Shown here: piece after piece, positions 10,311 to 20,504 of the stretch
Layout of the letters: each line of letters opens with the position of its first letter
Numbering within the stretch: the first letter of the stretch is position 1
Origin: Paramarasmius palmivorus
Lineage: Eukaryota > Basidiomycota > Agaricomycetes > Agaricales > Marasmiaceae
Assembly: GCA_037176845.1 (NCBI GenBank)
Contig: JAYKXP010000168.1
Coordinates: 27,160-91,159 of the forward strand
Direction of reading: 5' to 3'
DNA length: 64,000 nucleotides
Program-made: the position numbers and the translations under genes
Notes under the pieces: generated by a model
The model's input: the letters and a program-made list of their open reading frames with translations, nothing else
What the model was told of the DNA's origin: nothing
Databases searched by the model: none

Positions 10311-10745
10311 TAAATTTTTTTTAACTAGATTAAAACCCTCTTTGCAAAGCAAAGCAAGGCTCCTTATTCTAAAAAGAAAAGATAATAGGCTGAGTGCGAT
10401 GTTAGCACATTAATAACAGATACTAATAAGTACACTTTCTTCTTGCGCTACGCTGCTACGCAGGCATGAAAATTTACTTTATTTAGTAATTTAGTAAATT
10501 TATCTAAGTAATAAAGTAGCTAGAAAAATACTAAATAATTTAGAACTATTAATCCTTAACTTAAGATCTATGATGAATTATCATATTACTGATTACTGAC
10601 TACCTGAAAGAATATCAATTTATTATAATTAGAATAAATAATCACCGCTTTTGCGAACGCTGCTTGAATTTTCTAATTAAAACAAGGTCAACTTTTCCTG
10701 CTTTGCAAGGAGGATTAAAATTTTTTTAGGCTAAGTAATTTTAAT
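10311..10745. other. Spacer, tRNA-Phe to tRNA-Ala
   Basis: No gene or clear repeat beyond short pieces such as GCTACGCTGCTACGCAGGC. Confidence 0.4.
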
Positions 10746-10818
10746 TGGAGAAAGATAGACTCGAACTATCATTTTTTATATTGCAAATATAACTGATTAC
10801 CAATTATCATATTTCCCC
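10746..10818 (-). tRNA. trnA: tRNA-Ala(UGC)
   Basis: Acceptor GGGGAAA/TTTCTCC. Stem TTATA/TATAA with loop TTTGCAA gives TGC. Confidence 0.95.
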
Positions 10819-11078
10819 TATTATAATATTATGTAAATTTTATTAATTTATTTTTAATACTACACTTCTCTTTTATATTTTTATTTATTTTAAAGTAATT
10901 ACTTGAAATTTAACCCTGTTAATCTACATAAGTTTATGTATGCTAGTTTCTTCCTATCTTCCGAACGGAGAAGAAGCATTAGGAGCCTTCTTCTGCAAAT
11001 CGAAGAAAACAGGTTTTTTTCCCTCCCTAATTGCTTGTGCAGCAAAGCAGTAAAGCAGGAAGAGTAATAATATTAAAA

Positions 11079-11151
11079 AACATCTTATAGGACTCGAACC
11101 TATAATCTTTTGCTTCGAAGGCAACTGCTATTACCATTTAGCTAAAGATGT
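11079..11151 (-). tRNA. trnR: tRNA-Arg(UCG)
   Basis: Acceptor ACATCTT/AAGATGT. Stem GTTGC/GCAAA with loop CTTCGAA gives TCG, reading CGN codons. Confidence 0.93.
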
Positions 11152-11212
11152 GAAATTTATAATCTATGTTTTCTCCCTTTACATTCTCTCAAAAAAAAAA
11201 AGCTAAAGCATC

Positions 11213-11238
11213 TCTCCCCCCCCTATGGGAGGGAGGCC
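11213..11238. repeat. GC-rich palindromic cluster
   Basis: CTCCCCCCCCTATGGGAGGG is one copy of the CCC-TATGGG-family palindrome. Confidence 0.65.
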
Positions 11239-11889
11239 GCTAAAGAGAGAAGTATTTAATAAAAAAATTTTATGCTTTGTAGAACGGATGAATAGAGAAT
11301 GGGAAATCTTTAATAGGGTGCAATAAAAGGTATACGTAGTTTAGAATACTACTAATTTTTGCTACTTTCTTTTAAATTATTATATTTTTATTCTATAATT
11401 TATATTTTTTTAATATAAATTTGTTCTCTGTTCGGAAAGAAAACATATAGTATATAACTATATTAATATTATAGAAAACTTATAAATTACTTTATTTCCG
11501 TTCCCTAATTTTGTAAGGGAGTAGAAATTAAAAAAAAAATTAAAAAATCTTTTATGATTTACAGATAAGAACGCTAAATAACTACTCAGTAATAAAGTAG
11601 AACGTATGCAAGTTAAATTAACTTAAATAACTGAGCTGATTTTTATGCTTTGCATTTTTTCCTAAAATTGGTTCCTAACTCCAATAAGGTCTAAACTCAA
11701 TTAAGAAGTTATAGCCGGTCTTGCATCCGAACGGAGAAGAAGCAGCTGAATTAGCAGCGCTTTTGCTAAAGGAGAAAAAATTTTGTTATAGTAAAATTTA
11801 ATCTTAGTAAAGAATTATCTTTTACATGCTTTATTCACAAATAATTTAATATTAATTATAATATAAAATTTTTATTTAAAATTAAATTT

Positions 11890-11896
11890 TGAGGGT
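11890..11896 (-). promoter_or_regulatory. Candidate 3'-end motif after nad4
   Basis: Sense ACCCTCA about 135 bases after the nad4 stop codon. Confidence 0.45.
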
Positions 11897-12030
11897 TTAT
11901 TTTAACATTATTTTTAAATTTGGTTTTTAATAATGCTTACAAATTGAACAATTGGTAGTTTAGATCCATTAATCTATGTTTATTTAATAATATTACAATA
12001 TATGTTTAATTAAATATATTATATAATTTA

Positions 12031-13476
12031 CTAAACACTGTATAAAAGAGAACTTACTGAGATGTGCAATGTATTTAAAATTGCATTTGGTAAAATTCCT
12101 AATAATACAGTAGGTATTAATAAAGATATTAATAAAAAGAATTCTCTTCTGTTAATATCTTTTAATATATTTAAATGAGTAGAATAACTACCATAAGACA
12201 ATCTGTTATATAAGAATAATGAATAACAAGCAGATAAAACAATACTTGTAGCACCTAAAATTGCAGTTATAGGATTTTTTTCAAATATACCTAACAATGA
12301 CAATTGTTCTCCTAAGAAATTTAGAGTTAAAGGTATTCCAGTGTTAGCTAAAGTAAATACAAAAAATAATATTGTAAATACAGGCATGTAAGTTACTAAT
12401 CCTTTAATATAGTTAATTATTCTAGTATGAGTTCTATCATAAATTATACCTCCAACACAAATAAATAATGCTGGTGATACAAAACCATGTGCTATTGATA
12501 ATAAAATGGCTCCTTCTATTCCTTGGATTGTATTTGAAAATAGTCCTAATACTACTACTCCCATATGTGCTATACTTGAATAAGCAATTAATCTTTTAGT
12601 ATCTTGTTGTACTATAGTTGAAAATGAAGAGTAAATAATACTTATTATACAAATAGTTTGAACTAAAGGTGAAAAGTAATGAGTTGCATCTGGTAAAAAG
12701 TTTATTAACACTCTTAGATAACCATAAGTTGCTAGTTTTAGTATTGTGGCTGCTAGTAGAATAGATCCTGCTAATACTGAATCAGCATGAGCTTTTGGTA
12801 ATCAAATTATGAAAGGATATAGTGGAGTTTTAACGGCAAAACCTACAAAAAATCCTATCCATAAAACTTTTTGAAAATCAGAATTAATTTCATATAAAGA
12901 TAATAATTGAAAATCAGTAGATCCTATATAACTATAAATTGTTAATATACTTAGTAACATAGGTAAACTTCCAGCTAAAGTATATAAAAAGAATAATAAT
13001 GCGGATCTATATTTATCTTGTCCGTGCCCAAATATTACTATAACAATAAATAATACAGGTAAAACACTTTCAAAAAAAATATAAAAAAGTAATAAATCTA
13101 AAGAAACAAAAGCACATATTTGTAAACTTTCTAAAATTAAAAACGAAATTAAAAAAATTTTTAAATTATTAGTTATATTTGTGTAATTAGATAATAAAGC
13201 TACTGGTGTAACAAAAGTTGTCAATAAAACAAAATATAATGAAATACTATCAACACCAAAATTTAAATGATACAAATTTAAATGATTAAATTCTGTTACA
13301 AACTGAAATTGAGTTATATTAGAATCAAATTGATATCACATAAATAAAGAAATAAAAAAATTTATTAAAGAAGTTGTTAATGCTATTTGTTTCATTTTTA
13401 ATTGATTAGATTCCTCTCTCATAGGTAATAATATAATTGATCCAAAGATAGGTATAAGTAAAAGTAAATTTATCAT
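12031..13476 (-). CDS. nad4: NADH dehydrogenase subunit 4
   Basis: Antiporter-like proton-pumping subunit of complex I. With TGA as Trp the frame runs unbroken from ATG 13474-13476 to TAG, 481 residues, without introns. Hallmarks are MYHLNFGVDSISLYFVLLT, the helix with IFFESVLPVLFIVI (proton-pump Glu), WLPKAHADSVLAGSILLAAT, and RLIAYSSIAHMGVV. The N-terminal 67 residues (MINLLLLIPIFGSIILLP) were recovered by reading through TGA codons upstream of the first long open segment. Confidence 0.97.
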
Positions 13477-14324
13477 TATATTAGTATAGAATTAGTATAA
13501 TTGTTAGATAACAATATTTATTTTTTATTCCGCATCCTATATTATGCAAGGTTATCTTGTTATTATAGATAAAGAATGTATTAATTATATTCTAAATTAA
13601 TTATATAAAACTTAATCTTAATTAAATATATTTAATTGTTTTGCTTGCTAGCTCATATGCAGATACGCTGCTACGCTAGAGTGTTGAGTGGGGAGATAAT
13701 TTTATAAAGCTGAAAATAGTCTGTTAGTGTCTCCTTCCAAAGGAAGGGAGAGGGAAAAAAATTACTTTATTTTTTTATTTTTTTATCCTTCTTTTATAAA
13801 TTTAAACTTATTAATGCTTTGCTGCTGCAAAGATGTGATTGCAAATTGCTTAACTGGACAAAACTCTAGCCTAGCCTGACCTATGCTACTCCTCCGTCAG
13901 TAGGACCCGTAGGAAGTTTCTAATGAGATACAGATAGGTAAAGGTATTGACCATTTTTATAGTTTAGGTAAGCGTATAGATTTTTTTTAATGGAGAAAAA
14001 ATATTAGTAATAAATTACGATTTAAGTTAACTCAAATAAGGGTAATTTTAACATTCTTTTTAGTCATAGAATATTAAGGTTTAATAAATGAGTGGAATTA
14101 CAACTAAAGAAGTATTTTATAGTTATGTTTATCACTAATAAGAAAGAATAGGAATTAAAATTGAGATATGAAAATTAAGATATGAGGGTTTATATGAACG
14201 CATTAATGTTTTAATTAAAATTTAATTAAAATTTATTTTAATCCGATAATTGATAAAAGTTGTTTGGTTAAGTATTCAGGGTAAAAAAAAGTTATTAAGA
14301 AATTAAAGGCTGTATTTAAACATA
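13477..14324. other. Spacer between ORF of 255 residues and nad4
   Basis: No gene supported. The right part is the nad4 leader. Around 13920-14190 it resembles a recurring intergenic module of the accessory block (GATACAGATAGG, TTATAGTTATG, CACTAATAAG, then the TGAGGGT motif). Confidence 0.4.
14183..14189 (-). promoter_or_regulatory. Candidate 3'-end motif after accessory ORF
   Basis: Sense ACCCTCA about 135 bases downstream of the TAA at 14325. Confidence 0.45.
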
Positions 14325-15092
14325 TTATTGAACATAAATTAATATATTTATAAATATAATTGTAGATGAAACAATAAAAATTAAGAAAAAATCTATTAAT
14401 GAATAATATAATTGAAATTTACGTCTCAACTGAATAAATCTACTTATTTTAGGATATTTTATTTCTAATTGAAGTCTATCAATTAATATATTTCCATAAA
14501 ATATAATAAATAATGATATTAAAGAAATTATTATAACAATACAACCTGTAACATTTACTATAGCAACACATTGATCAAATGTTAAAGAAGATAAAAATTC
14601 TGATATATCAGATAAATATTTTGAAGTGTTACCACTACCTTTATTTATTTCTTCTAATATCTTACTTAATTCATTACCGAATTTTTGTCCAGAATTAGCT
14701 AATATATCGCCTTTTTCCTTAAATTCTTTAACAAGTTTAACTAATTCTTCAGAAGTTAATTTTTCTAAAGCATCAGGGTCATAAAAACGATTACCTAGTT
14801 CTTTATAAACATCCAAATCGCCTTTGAATTCCTCATTAGCTTTATTAATCATATCCATATGTTTCTGATTTATATTAGTCTTAATTATTACTTCGTATTG
14901 GTCATCAATTTTACGTTGTCATAATTCCTGTCTTACAGAATGTTCTTGTATATTATTATTTAAATTATTTATTGTTTGTTCATGATTACTCATATTTTTT
15001 TTAGCCTTTACTCCATTAATAGTGTTGAATACACCCATTGTAAAAGTAGTTAAAGTCATTCCTTGAAAAAATCTTGTTAATTTATTATTCAT
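14325..15092 (-). CDS. Accessory membrane protein, 255 residues, coiled-coil plus KYP-loop module
   Basis: Not recognised as a named gene. With TGA as Trp the frame runs from ATG 15090-15092 (MNNKLTRFFQG) to TAA. The N-terminal helix (MTLTTFTMGVFNTIN) is followed by a long charged, probably coiled-coil middle (residues 35-160: NNIQEHSVRQELWQRKIDD, EFKEKGDILANSGQK). Then comes a helix pair (CIVIIISLISLFIIFYGN and FLIFIVSSTIIFINILI) flanking the basic loop KYPKISRFIQLRRKF. The loop ties it to the ORFs at 17680, 32469 and 33982. The start overlaps by eight bases the end of a scrambled nad2 remnant (15085-15537), mirroring the nad2/nad3 junction; its first residues MNN match nad3. I infer that nad3 was replaced by this ORF in a duplicated nad2-nad3 unit. 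Confidence 0.72.
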
Positions 15093-15537
15093 TATTAAAT
15101 AATTGTTGTGTTGTATTTAAGATTAAAGAAGGTATATAATATATAGTATAATAATCATCTATTCTAACTTGATTTGTACGAGAAAGTAGATAAAGATATA
15201 AAATATGTGAATGTGTATTAATATTGGATAATCCTTTATATAAAGATTGTAATTCTATACTTAAGATACTATTTAATAAAGTATATAAATATAAAATTTT
15301 ATGTAATAAAAAACATTCTAAATTTTGAGAACGTGTAGTAATATTGAATAATCCATTATATATCCCTATTCCTGAAAAACTATCTAAATTATAAATAATA
15401 TTATAACTTAATAGACCAGAAAATAGTAAAATTATAACTGATATTCTATGATAAAAACCCGTAGATAATTTACCATTTTTGTATAATAAAAATTTGAAAT
15501 ATGATAATAATTTTCTCATTCTTTTAATAATTATCAT
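15085..15537 (-). pseudogene. Internally deleted nad2 copy, still open (150 codons)
   Basis: Reads as a chimera of nad2 pieces in nad2 order: the N-terminal region ([37 protein letters not shown]), then [19 protein letters not shown], and the C-terminal tail [10 protein letters not shown]. Each matches a segment of true nad2 (669-2444), with the intervening parts missing. The first 25 residues (MIIIKRMRKLLSYFKFLL) are not from nad2 but are shared with the ORF starting at 32221. The frame ends inside the start of the 255-residue ORF. It may survive as an upstream reading frame that couples translation, or simply be decay; both are inference. Confidence 0.75.
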
Positions 15538-15740
15538 CTTTAATAATAATATTAGGGCATATAGGTATTTAATGGTTTTTATAGTTTAGAAGATCGTAGA
15601 AAATTTTAAATTAAAAAACAAAAAATATAATTTTAAAAAGATAATTGAATTTCACAGAATTTAGTAAATTTTAGATGTTTTAATTATAATAAATACAGAA
15701 AATTAAGAGTTTTAGGAAGAATCTATATTTAATAAAATAA

Positions 15741-15747
15741 TGAGGGT
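15741..15747 (-). promoter_or_regulatory. Candidate 3'-end motif after accessory ORF
   Basis: Sense ACCCTCA about 60 bases past the TAG at 15808. Confidence 0.45.
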
Positions 15748-15807
15748 AAGAAACTACAATTTTAGTTAAATACCTATGAATATTTCCTATTTTAAAGAGG
15801 AAATTAA

Positions 15808-16914
15808 CTATTTTTTTTTAAAGCTTATATATTGGTGTAAATCAATATCTAAAGACTCATAAGGGATTTGATTAGTGATTAATCAATATAAAGCATGACA
15901 TAAACCAAATAAACCTATAAAAATTAAAACTGGTAAATAAAATAAAGTAAGTTTACTTAAAAAAGCTTGATAATTAACATAAAGAGAAATAAATTTATTG
16001 TTAAATTTCTTAATTATTCTATCTTTATTTAATAAAAATATTACATTAAAAATAAATACTATAAATAAGAAGACTATACTAATAGCCAAAATAAGAAGAA
16101 TAACTTCAATAAACATTCGTTGACCGATAAGATCATCGAAGAATCCTTCAACATATACAGGATTTAATAATTGCATAGTTTCTTTAAAAATTAAATCAAT
16201 AAACTTAGTAATTAAAGAAGAAATATCTAAATCTAAAGAAGGTAAAAAATTATTAGCGCTTTTTTCAACCACATCTTTTACAGCTGTGTCTACAGCACTT
16301 TGATTGGCAGATTTCAATGCTTCAGAAACAAAACTATCCATAGTAGTCTTAGATACATTATTAACCGTATCTATACTAGGTCAAGAACCTGTTCTCTTAT
16401 ACTCTGAGTAACTTCACATTAGTCTATTAAAACCTACTGAATTTTCTATAGCAGAATGATAAGTAATAGTACTTGCACTAACACCACTAGCACCTAAAGC
16501 ACCTAATACTCTTAATCTAGGAGAGATACCAGGCATTTTACTTAAAGCCATGAATGTGGCTAATCCTGTACCTACTATACTGATGCTTTGGGGAACCCCA
16601 CTAGGTCATCATCTTACAGGATCTACCTTATTTGGTAAATCAGTAGACTCCCCATTAGGTATCACATAAGATACTAAATCAACACCGAAAATCTGAGATA
16701 AATATGAAAAAATCCCTGTAACGAATGAAAAAATATTAATAAAAATATAAAATAAAATAATAAATTTGAAAATATTAAATAAATATATAGATAATTTATT
16801 TAATATTTTAATTCCAGAATTAGGAATTTTAATTTTAAAATTGTTCATGATATTTGTAGTAGTTGTAAGTAAAAAAATAAAACACAAGAAGTAAACCAAA
16901 GTGTCCAATATCAA
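15808..16914 (-). CDS. Accessory membrane protein, up to 368 residues
   Basis: Two open segments join once TGA is read as Trp (TGA-TGA at 16606-16611), giving one frame ending in TAG at 15808. No ATG precedes the first membrane helix (TLVYFLCFIFLLTTT). The frame opens at TTG 16912-16914, or at an internal ATG at 16848, which would lose that helix. Order: two N-terminal helices, a Gly/Ala-rich helix (SPRLRVLGALGASGVSAST), an amphipathic middle, then C-terminal helices around a basic loop (NKDRIIKKFNNKFISLYVNY). It shares this plan, and a weakly similar Gly helix, with the 361-residue ORF at 35072-36157. Function unknown; probably an inner-membrane protein. Confidence 0.65.
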
Positions 16915-17470
16915 ATGTTAACTCAAATATTCAGTTAATTAAATTAAATTTATATAAACCTAATAAATTATTATACAAGGATGTAAAAACTCTTAGGTCT
17001 TTTGTCCCTATGTTTTCCAGTCAATAAAAAAAAGAATTATTAAACATTATTTTTTAGTTAATTAAAATAGTTAAATTTTAATTATAATTCCTAAGAATAT
17101 TCTAGTTCATTACCCCTCGATAGCAAACTCCCTTCAGCACTTCATTTAAAAAAACATCCTATTATCATATAAATGATATGGTAAATTCTTATTTCACTAA
17201 AATCTATAAAGATATAAAATAAATACCTAATAGTAAAAATATTAAATACTAGTGATAATAAGAAAACACTCAAGTGGACTCCAACCTTAACCTAAAATTA
17301 ACTTGCTTAAAGGAATAAAATAAGAGAGGTACTAGCACCCTTACGTTTATTTGAGACTATGAATCTCACCTTCTAAGTTAAAGAAAATCCAAATTAAGAC
17401 TAGTTTAACCGATTTGACCTCACTTCTCATCTAAATAGAAGCGAGAGAGATATATTATATCTCTACAAAA

Positions 17471-17506
17471 GTTTTTTCATTAATGGTATACCATTTATGA
17501 AAAAAC
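17471..17506. repeat. Near-perfect 36-base palindrome
   Basis: GTTTTTTCATTAATGGTATA is followed by CCATTTATGAAAAAAC. The arms are complementary except for a single position around the centre GGTATACC. It forms a strong hairpin on either strand. Confidence 0.85.
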
Positions 17507-17623
17507 CATGGATAAGAGTTGGGATTAGTAGGCTACTGAAAATATTAAAAATATAAGCCTAAGTAAATAATTAAACAAATAAAGGATTTTATAATGAATT
17601 AAGGATTTGGTAGAAGCGCTAGA

Positions 17624-17630
17624 TGAGGGT
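17624..17630 (-). promoter_or_regulatory. Candidate 3'-end motif after accessory ORF
   Basis: Sense ACCCTCAT about 50 bases past the TAG at 17680. Confidence 0.5.
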
Positions 17631-17679
17631 AAAAATATCTTATTAAAATATTAAATAAAAAATTATTAATATGATAGTA

Positions 17680-18159
17680 CTAATATTTACCAGTTGTTTT
17701 ATAAATAAATAATAAAGAAAAGAACAATAATAAAAATAAACAAATTAGACAAATTATAATTTCAATACTAAAATAAATTAAACTGAATTTCTTATATCTG
17801 TTGATTAATTTACTTAATAGAGGATATTTACTTTCATAATTACTTTTTTGAATTAATAAGTAAGCTATTATATAACCTAGAATATTTAAAAAACTTAATA
17901 GACATATAAGACTTATTATAAATATCCCCCAAGAATATTGTGTTAATACATTATTAGTATCGTTTACATTTATATCTAAATAACTTAAAATTAATGGTAA
18001 AGAATAAGAATATCTAAAATTACTATTTTTCATTATTTTTGTCATTATTAAGATCTTCTTTTTATGTAATTCTTTGATAAATTGAATGTAAGTTATAACT
18101 GAAGCACCACCGGTAAAACCCGCTGCAAATGATTTCCAATTTACAATTTTGTTAAACAT
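17680..18159 (-). CDS. Accessory membrane protein, 159 residues, KYP-loop family
   Basis: Starts MFNKIVNWKSFAAGFTGGAS, whose Gly/Ala-rich helix is the family mark. The C-terminal half has the segment LPLILSYLDINV, then a helix (SLICLLSFLNILGYIIAYLL), the loop QKSNYESKYPLLSKLINRYK and a last helix (IEIIICLICLFLLLFFSLLF). It aligns clearly with the C-terminal halves of the ORFs at 32469-33149 and 33982-34626 (YLIQKGNYEnKYPxxSKFIN). It is shorter because the N-terminal domain and charged linker are reduced. I did not identify its leader as a copy of a core-gene leader seen in the window. Function unknown. Confidence 0.72.
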   Translation of the reverse strand: MFNKIVNWKSFAAGFTGGASVITYIQFIKELHKKKILIMTKIMKNSNFRYSYSLPLILSYLDINVNDTNNVLTQYSWGIFIISLICLLSFLNILGYIIAYLLIQKSNYESKYPLLSKLINRYKKFSLIYFSIEIIICLICLFLLLFFSLLFIYKTTGKY

Positions 18160-18641
18160 TTCTTCTAAGAAAATTGTGAAAATAAGCTTTATATTTATTT
18201 AAATAATAAATAACTTATTAAATAAATAAACAATGTATTTTAAATACGCAAGAAAGAATATTTAAAAGACTATTTTTAAGAATAATAATTAAGAAAAAAA
18301 TGTTAAAATTATATGATTAGTTTAAAGTTGGTATTTAGCCTGTACTCCGTTCTTAAAAAGAAAAAGATACTTGAAAACGATATCTGTCCCTGTCTGTACT
18401 CCGTTCTTAAAAATAAATTTTATATTACTTCTATATGATATAATAGATACTTAAATCTAAGTATATAAAGAATTAGTATAGCGATGCGAGATTATGCTAC
18501 TATATTTAGTCTACATCTTCACTATTAAAATATCAATTTATTTAGTTTTAATGAGTAGAGTAAAAATTTAACTTTAGTTAAAGAAAACACTGTAACAATA
18601 AAAAATTTTAAAAATAAAAATTATCCTAAAAGCTTATTTAC
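18160..18641. other. Spacer
   Basis: AT-rich with no frame. A short direct repeat, CTGTACTCCGTTCTTAAAAA, occurs twice around 18340-18415. Confidence 0.4.
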
Positions 18642-19083
18642 TTATTTTATATTTCTTTTAATAAAAATTAATTTATCTAAAAGATTAAAAATTTTACTTT
18701 TTATTTCCTTATTATCTTCTTGACACATAGATTCATTACGTTGTATACTCTTTATTCATTCTTCAGCTTCATTCTTATTAATAACACCCTTTTCTTCAAA
18801 TGAATTAACAATTGCATTTTCTTCTTTATAAAGATCTAATTCTTTACCGTTAAAATGTAAACAGGCATCCTGATATTTCTTTTTGTGTATCTGTATCAGG
18901 TAAAATTATATAAGCTAATTAGGGAAAATAAAAAAATATAGGTTCTAAACCTTTAGCTTTTCTAAGTTCATCAATACCAGCCATTCCTCCGAAAATTACT
19001 CCCTTCCTTTGGAACACTGTTTCACAAAACCCCTTACTACATCAAATTATTTTTGCAGCTAAAGAAGCTAATCTATCTAAAGG
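18642..19083 (-). pseudogene. Degenerate ORF remnants in two frames
   Basis: Two overlapping open stretches on the minus strand. The first (about 18925-19083) reads LASLAAKIIWCSKGF and GVIFGGMAGIDELRKAKG before a TAA. The second (18642 to about 18910) reads KKKYQDACLHFNGKELDLYK, then EEWIKSIQRNESMC and KIFNLLDKLIFIKRNIK to a TAA. No start codon fits either. They look like parts of one former protein separated by frameshift and decay. I do not recognise the family. Confidence 0.45.
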
Positions 19084-19410
19084 CTAATTTCTTACATCTA
19101 ACTCCTCACTCTTAAAAACTTTAATCATATATTTAATTCTATGATAAGTGATAAAAATTTGATAAATACTAAACATAATAAATAAAATTACACAAATTAC
19201 TAAAGAAATAAAGTATAACTTTTCATCCCCTAAAAAAATTAGTCTATTAGTAATTAAGAGTATAACACTTATACCTCCTAAAACTCTAAAAACTCTAACA
19301 ATTGGATTTTGAATAAACTGTAATATATTTTTTGGTAAAGTAGGTGTATTATAACCTTTCTTTATTCCTGTAAGTACACTAGAAAAAAATTCATTTGTTG
19401 TATAAAACAA
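19084..19410 (-). CDS. Accessory hydrophobic ORF, 108 residues, no ATG start
   Basis: An open frame ends in TAG at 19084. It opens after a TAG with TTG 19408-19410 as first plausible start; no in-frame ATG precedes the membrane part. It has a hydrophilic N-terminus (TTNEFFSSVLTGIKKGYNTP), a helix near VFRVLGGISVILLITNRL with a Gly-Gly pair, and a second helix (FISLVICVILFIMFSIYQIF) followed by the basic tail HRIKYMIKVFKSEE. The upstream 300 bases match the cox1 leader (hairpin CCATATATAAG..TATATATGG, GTTGAGATTGAAATAAGTTA), and cox1 also lacks an ATG. It could be a fragment of a larger gene. Confidence 0.5.
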   Translation of the reverse strand: MFYTTNEFFSSVLTGIKKGYNTPTLPKNILQFIQNPIVRVFRVLGGISVILLITNRLIFLGDEKLYFISLVICVILFIMFSIYQIFITYHRIKYMIKVFKSEELDVRN

Positions 19411-19725
19411 GCACTTTTGCTAATTAAATACTATAGTAGTTAACAATTCTTTTTTCCTTGCTTCTTTGAAGAAGTTTTAGGAAATGAATATTTTAAGCCA
19501 TATATAACATAAATTAAATTCTTATATATGGATGCGCAGCTGCGCAGCTGCGCAGCCCTAGTTACTTTAAAATAAGTATACCACCCTGTAAGGCTCCAGG
19601 CTCTTCCTAAGGAAGAATAGATTTCACATTAAACAGTTGGCCGCAGGAGGAGTAGATTACCTCTAATAAAGGTAATCAGATAGATAACTTATTTCAATCT
19701 CAACAGGAATATTGTTTTATAATTT
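19411..19725 (-). promoter_or_regulatory. Copy of the cox1 leader before the 108-residue ORF
   Basis: Sense order: CCTGTTGAGATTGAAATAAG, a hairpin domain (GGAGCCTTACAGGGTGG), TATACTTATTTTAAAGTAAC, then CTAG and the hairpin CCATATATAAG..ATATATGG. The same order of blocks occurs upstream of cox1 (44540-45045) and of the ORF at 36404 (37520-37680). This copy also carries a TGCGCAGC tandem repeat (19533-19556). Confidence 0.6.
19533..19556. repeat. Short tandem repeat TGCGCAGC, three copies
   Basis: Three 8-base self-complementary units inside the copied cox1 leader. Confidence 0.85.
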
Positions 19726-19919
19726 CTAAATATTTAGAAAAGAAATTATTTTTAAAATTTTTCAAATTTCTTCTCTTCTTTTTTTTAAGATAATTTTTAT
19801 TTATTAAACTTATCAAAATAATATTACTTTCATATTTATTTGTGTTAAACGATAATAAAAATTTTTATGTAAGCGCTAAGCAGCGAACGCAGTAAACACA
19901 CTAAACGCTACAAGCTTCA

Positions 19920-19926
19920 TGAGGGT
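19920..19926 (-). promoter_or_regulatory. Candidate 3'-end motif after atp9
   Basis: Sense ACCCTCAT about 50 bases after the atp9 stop. Confidence 0.5.
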
Positions 19927-19976
19927 ATTAAATTTAAAAATCTACCAATGAAAAACAATGTTTGATAGATTTTAAA

Positions 19977-20198
19977 TTATGAGTATAATAATAAGAAGGC
20001 CACCATTAATGCAAATAATCCTGTAGCTTCCGCTAAAGCGAAACCTAAAATTGCATAAGTGAATAATTGACCTCTAATTTGAGGGTTTCTAGCTGTAGAT
20101 GATATTAATGAAGAAAAGATCACACCGATCCCAACTCCAGCTCCTATTAGACCTGAACATGCTAAACCTGCTCCTATGTATTTTGCAGCAACTAACAT
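19977..20198 (-). CDS. atp9: ATP synthase subunit c (Fo subunit 9)
   Basis: The c-ring subunit that carries protons through ATP synthase. The 73-residue product is a two-helix hairpin: N-terminal Gly-rich helix ([20 protein letters not shown]), polar loop [11 protein letters not shown], and C-terminal helix with the proton-binding acidic residue in [14 protein letters not shown]. Length and motifs are canonical. Its leader (20199-20380) recurs at 34627-34800, and a truncated piece of the coding region recurs at 33787-33915. Confidence 0.98.
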   Translation of the reverse strand: MLVAAKYIGAGLACSGLIGAGVGIGVIFSSLISSTARNPQIRGQLFTYAILGFALAEATGLFALMVAFLLLYS

Positions 20199-20380
20199 TT
20201 TTCAAATATATTGTTTTTTCCTGAATTCTACTTCTTAAAATTGAATGAATTGAAGGATATTTATATATTATTAAATTAATTAAAATATATCGTAGCATAC
20301 TACGCCTTCTCTAATTATTAGAATATAGTATTAAGAATAAAATAATGTGAATAATTAGGAAAATTGAAAAAAGATAACTT
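20199..20380 (-). promoter_or_regulatory. atp9 5' leader (parent copy)
   Basis: Contains, in sense, ACATTATTTTATTCTTAATA, ATTAGAGAAGGCGTAGTATG and CCTTCAATTCATTCAATTTT. The same blocks with few changes occur before the accessory ORF starting at 34626. Confidence 0.7.
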
Positions 20381-20431
20381 AATTTATATTGTTTTAATAG
20401 TTTATATTAAAGATTATTTTGATTTTATTAT

Positions 20432-20504
20432 AGCCGAAAGAAGGAATTGAACCTACTTTTTACCGTCATGAATGGTATGTTTTAACCAATTAAACTATTT
20501 CAGC
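20432..20504 (-). tRNA. trnM: tRNA with CAU anticodon (Met type, copy 2)
   Basis: Acceptor GCTGAAA/TTTCGGC. Stem TACC/GGTA around a loop with TTCATGA gives CAT. It differs throughout from the CAU tRNAs at 3691 and 46714. Confidence 0.9.

Larger units (their letters stand above)
11152..12030. other. Spacer downstream of nad4
   Basis: No gene. It holds a GC cluster (11213-11238) and the candidate 3' motif at 11890-11896. Confidence 0.4.
16915..17679. other. Spacer with structured, less AT-rich part
   Basis: No reading frame. From about 17100 to 17550 the sequence is more complex and has several self-complementary segments, the clearest at 17471-17506. It could hold a non-coding RNA, but I could not match it to RNase P RNA or another family by eye. 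Confidence 0.4.
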
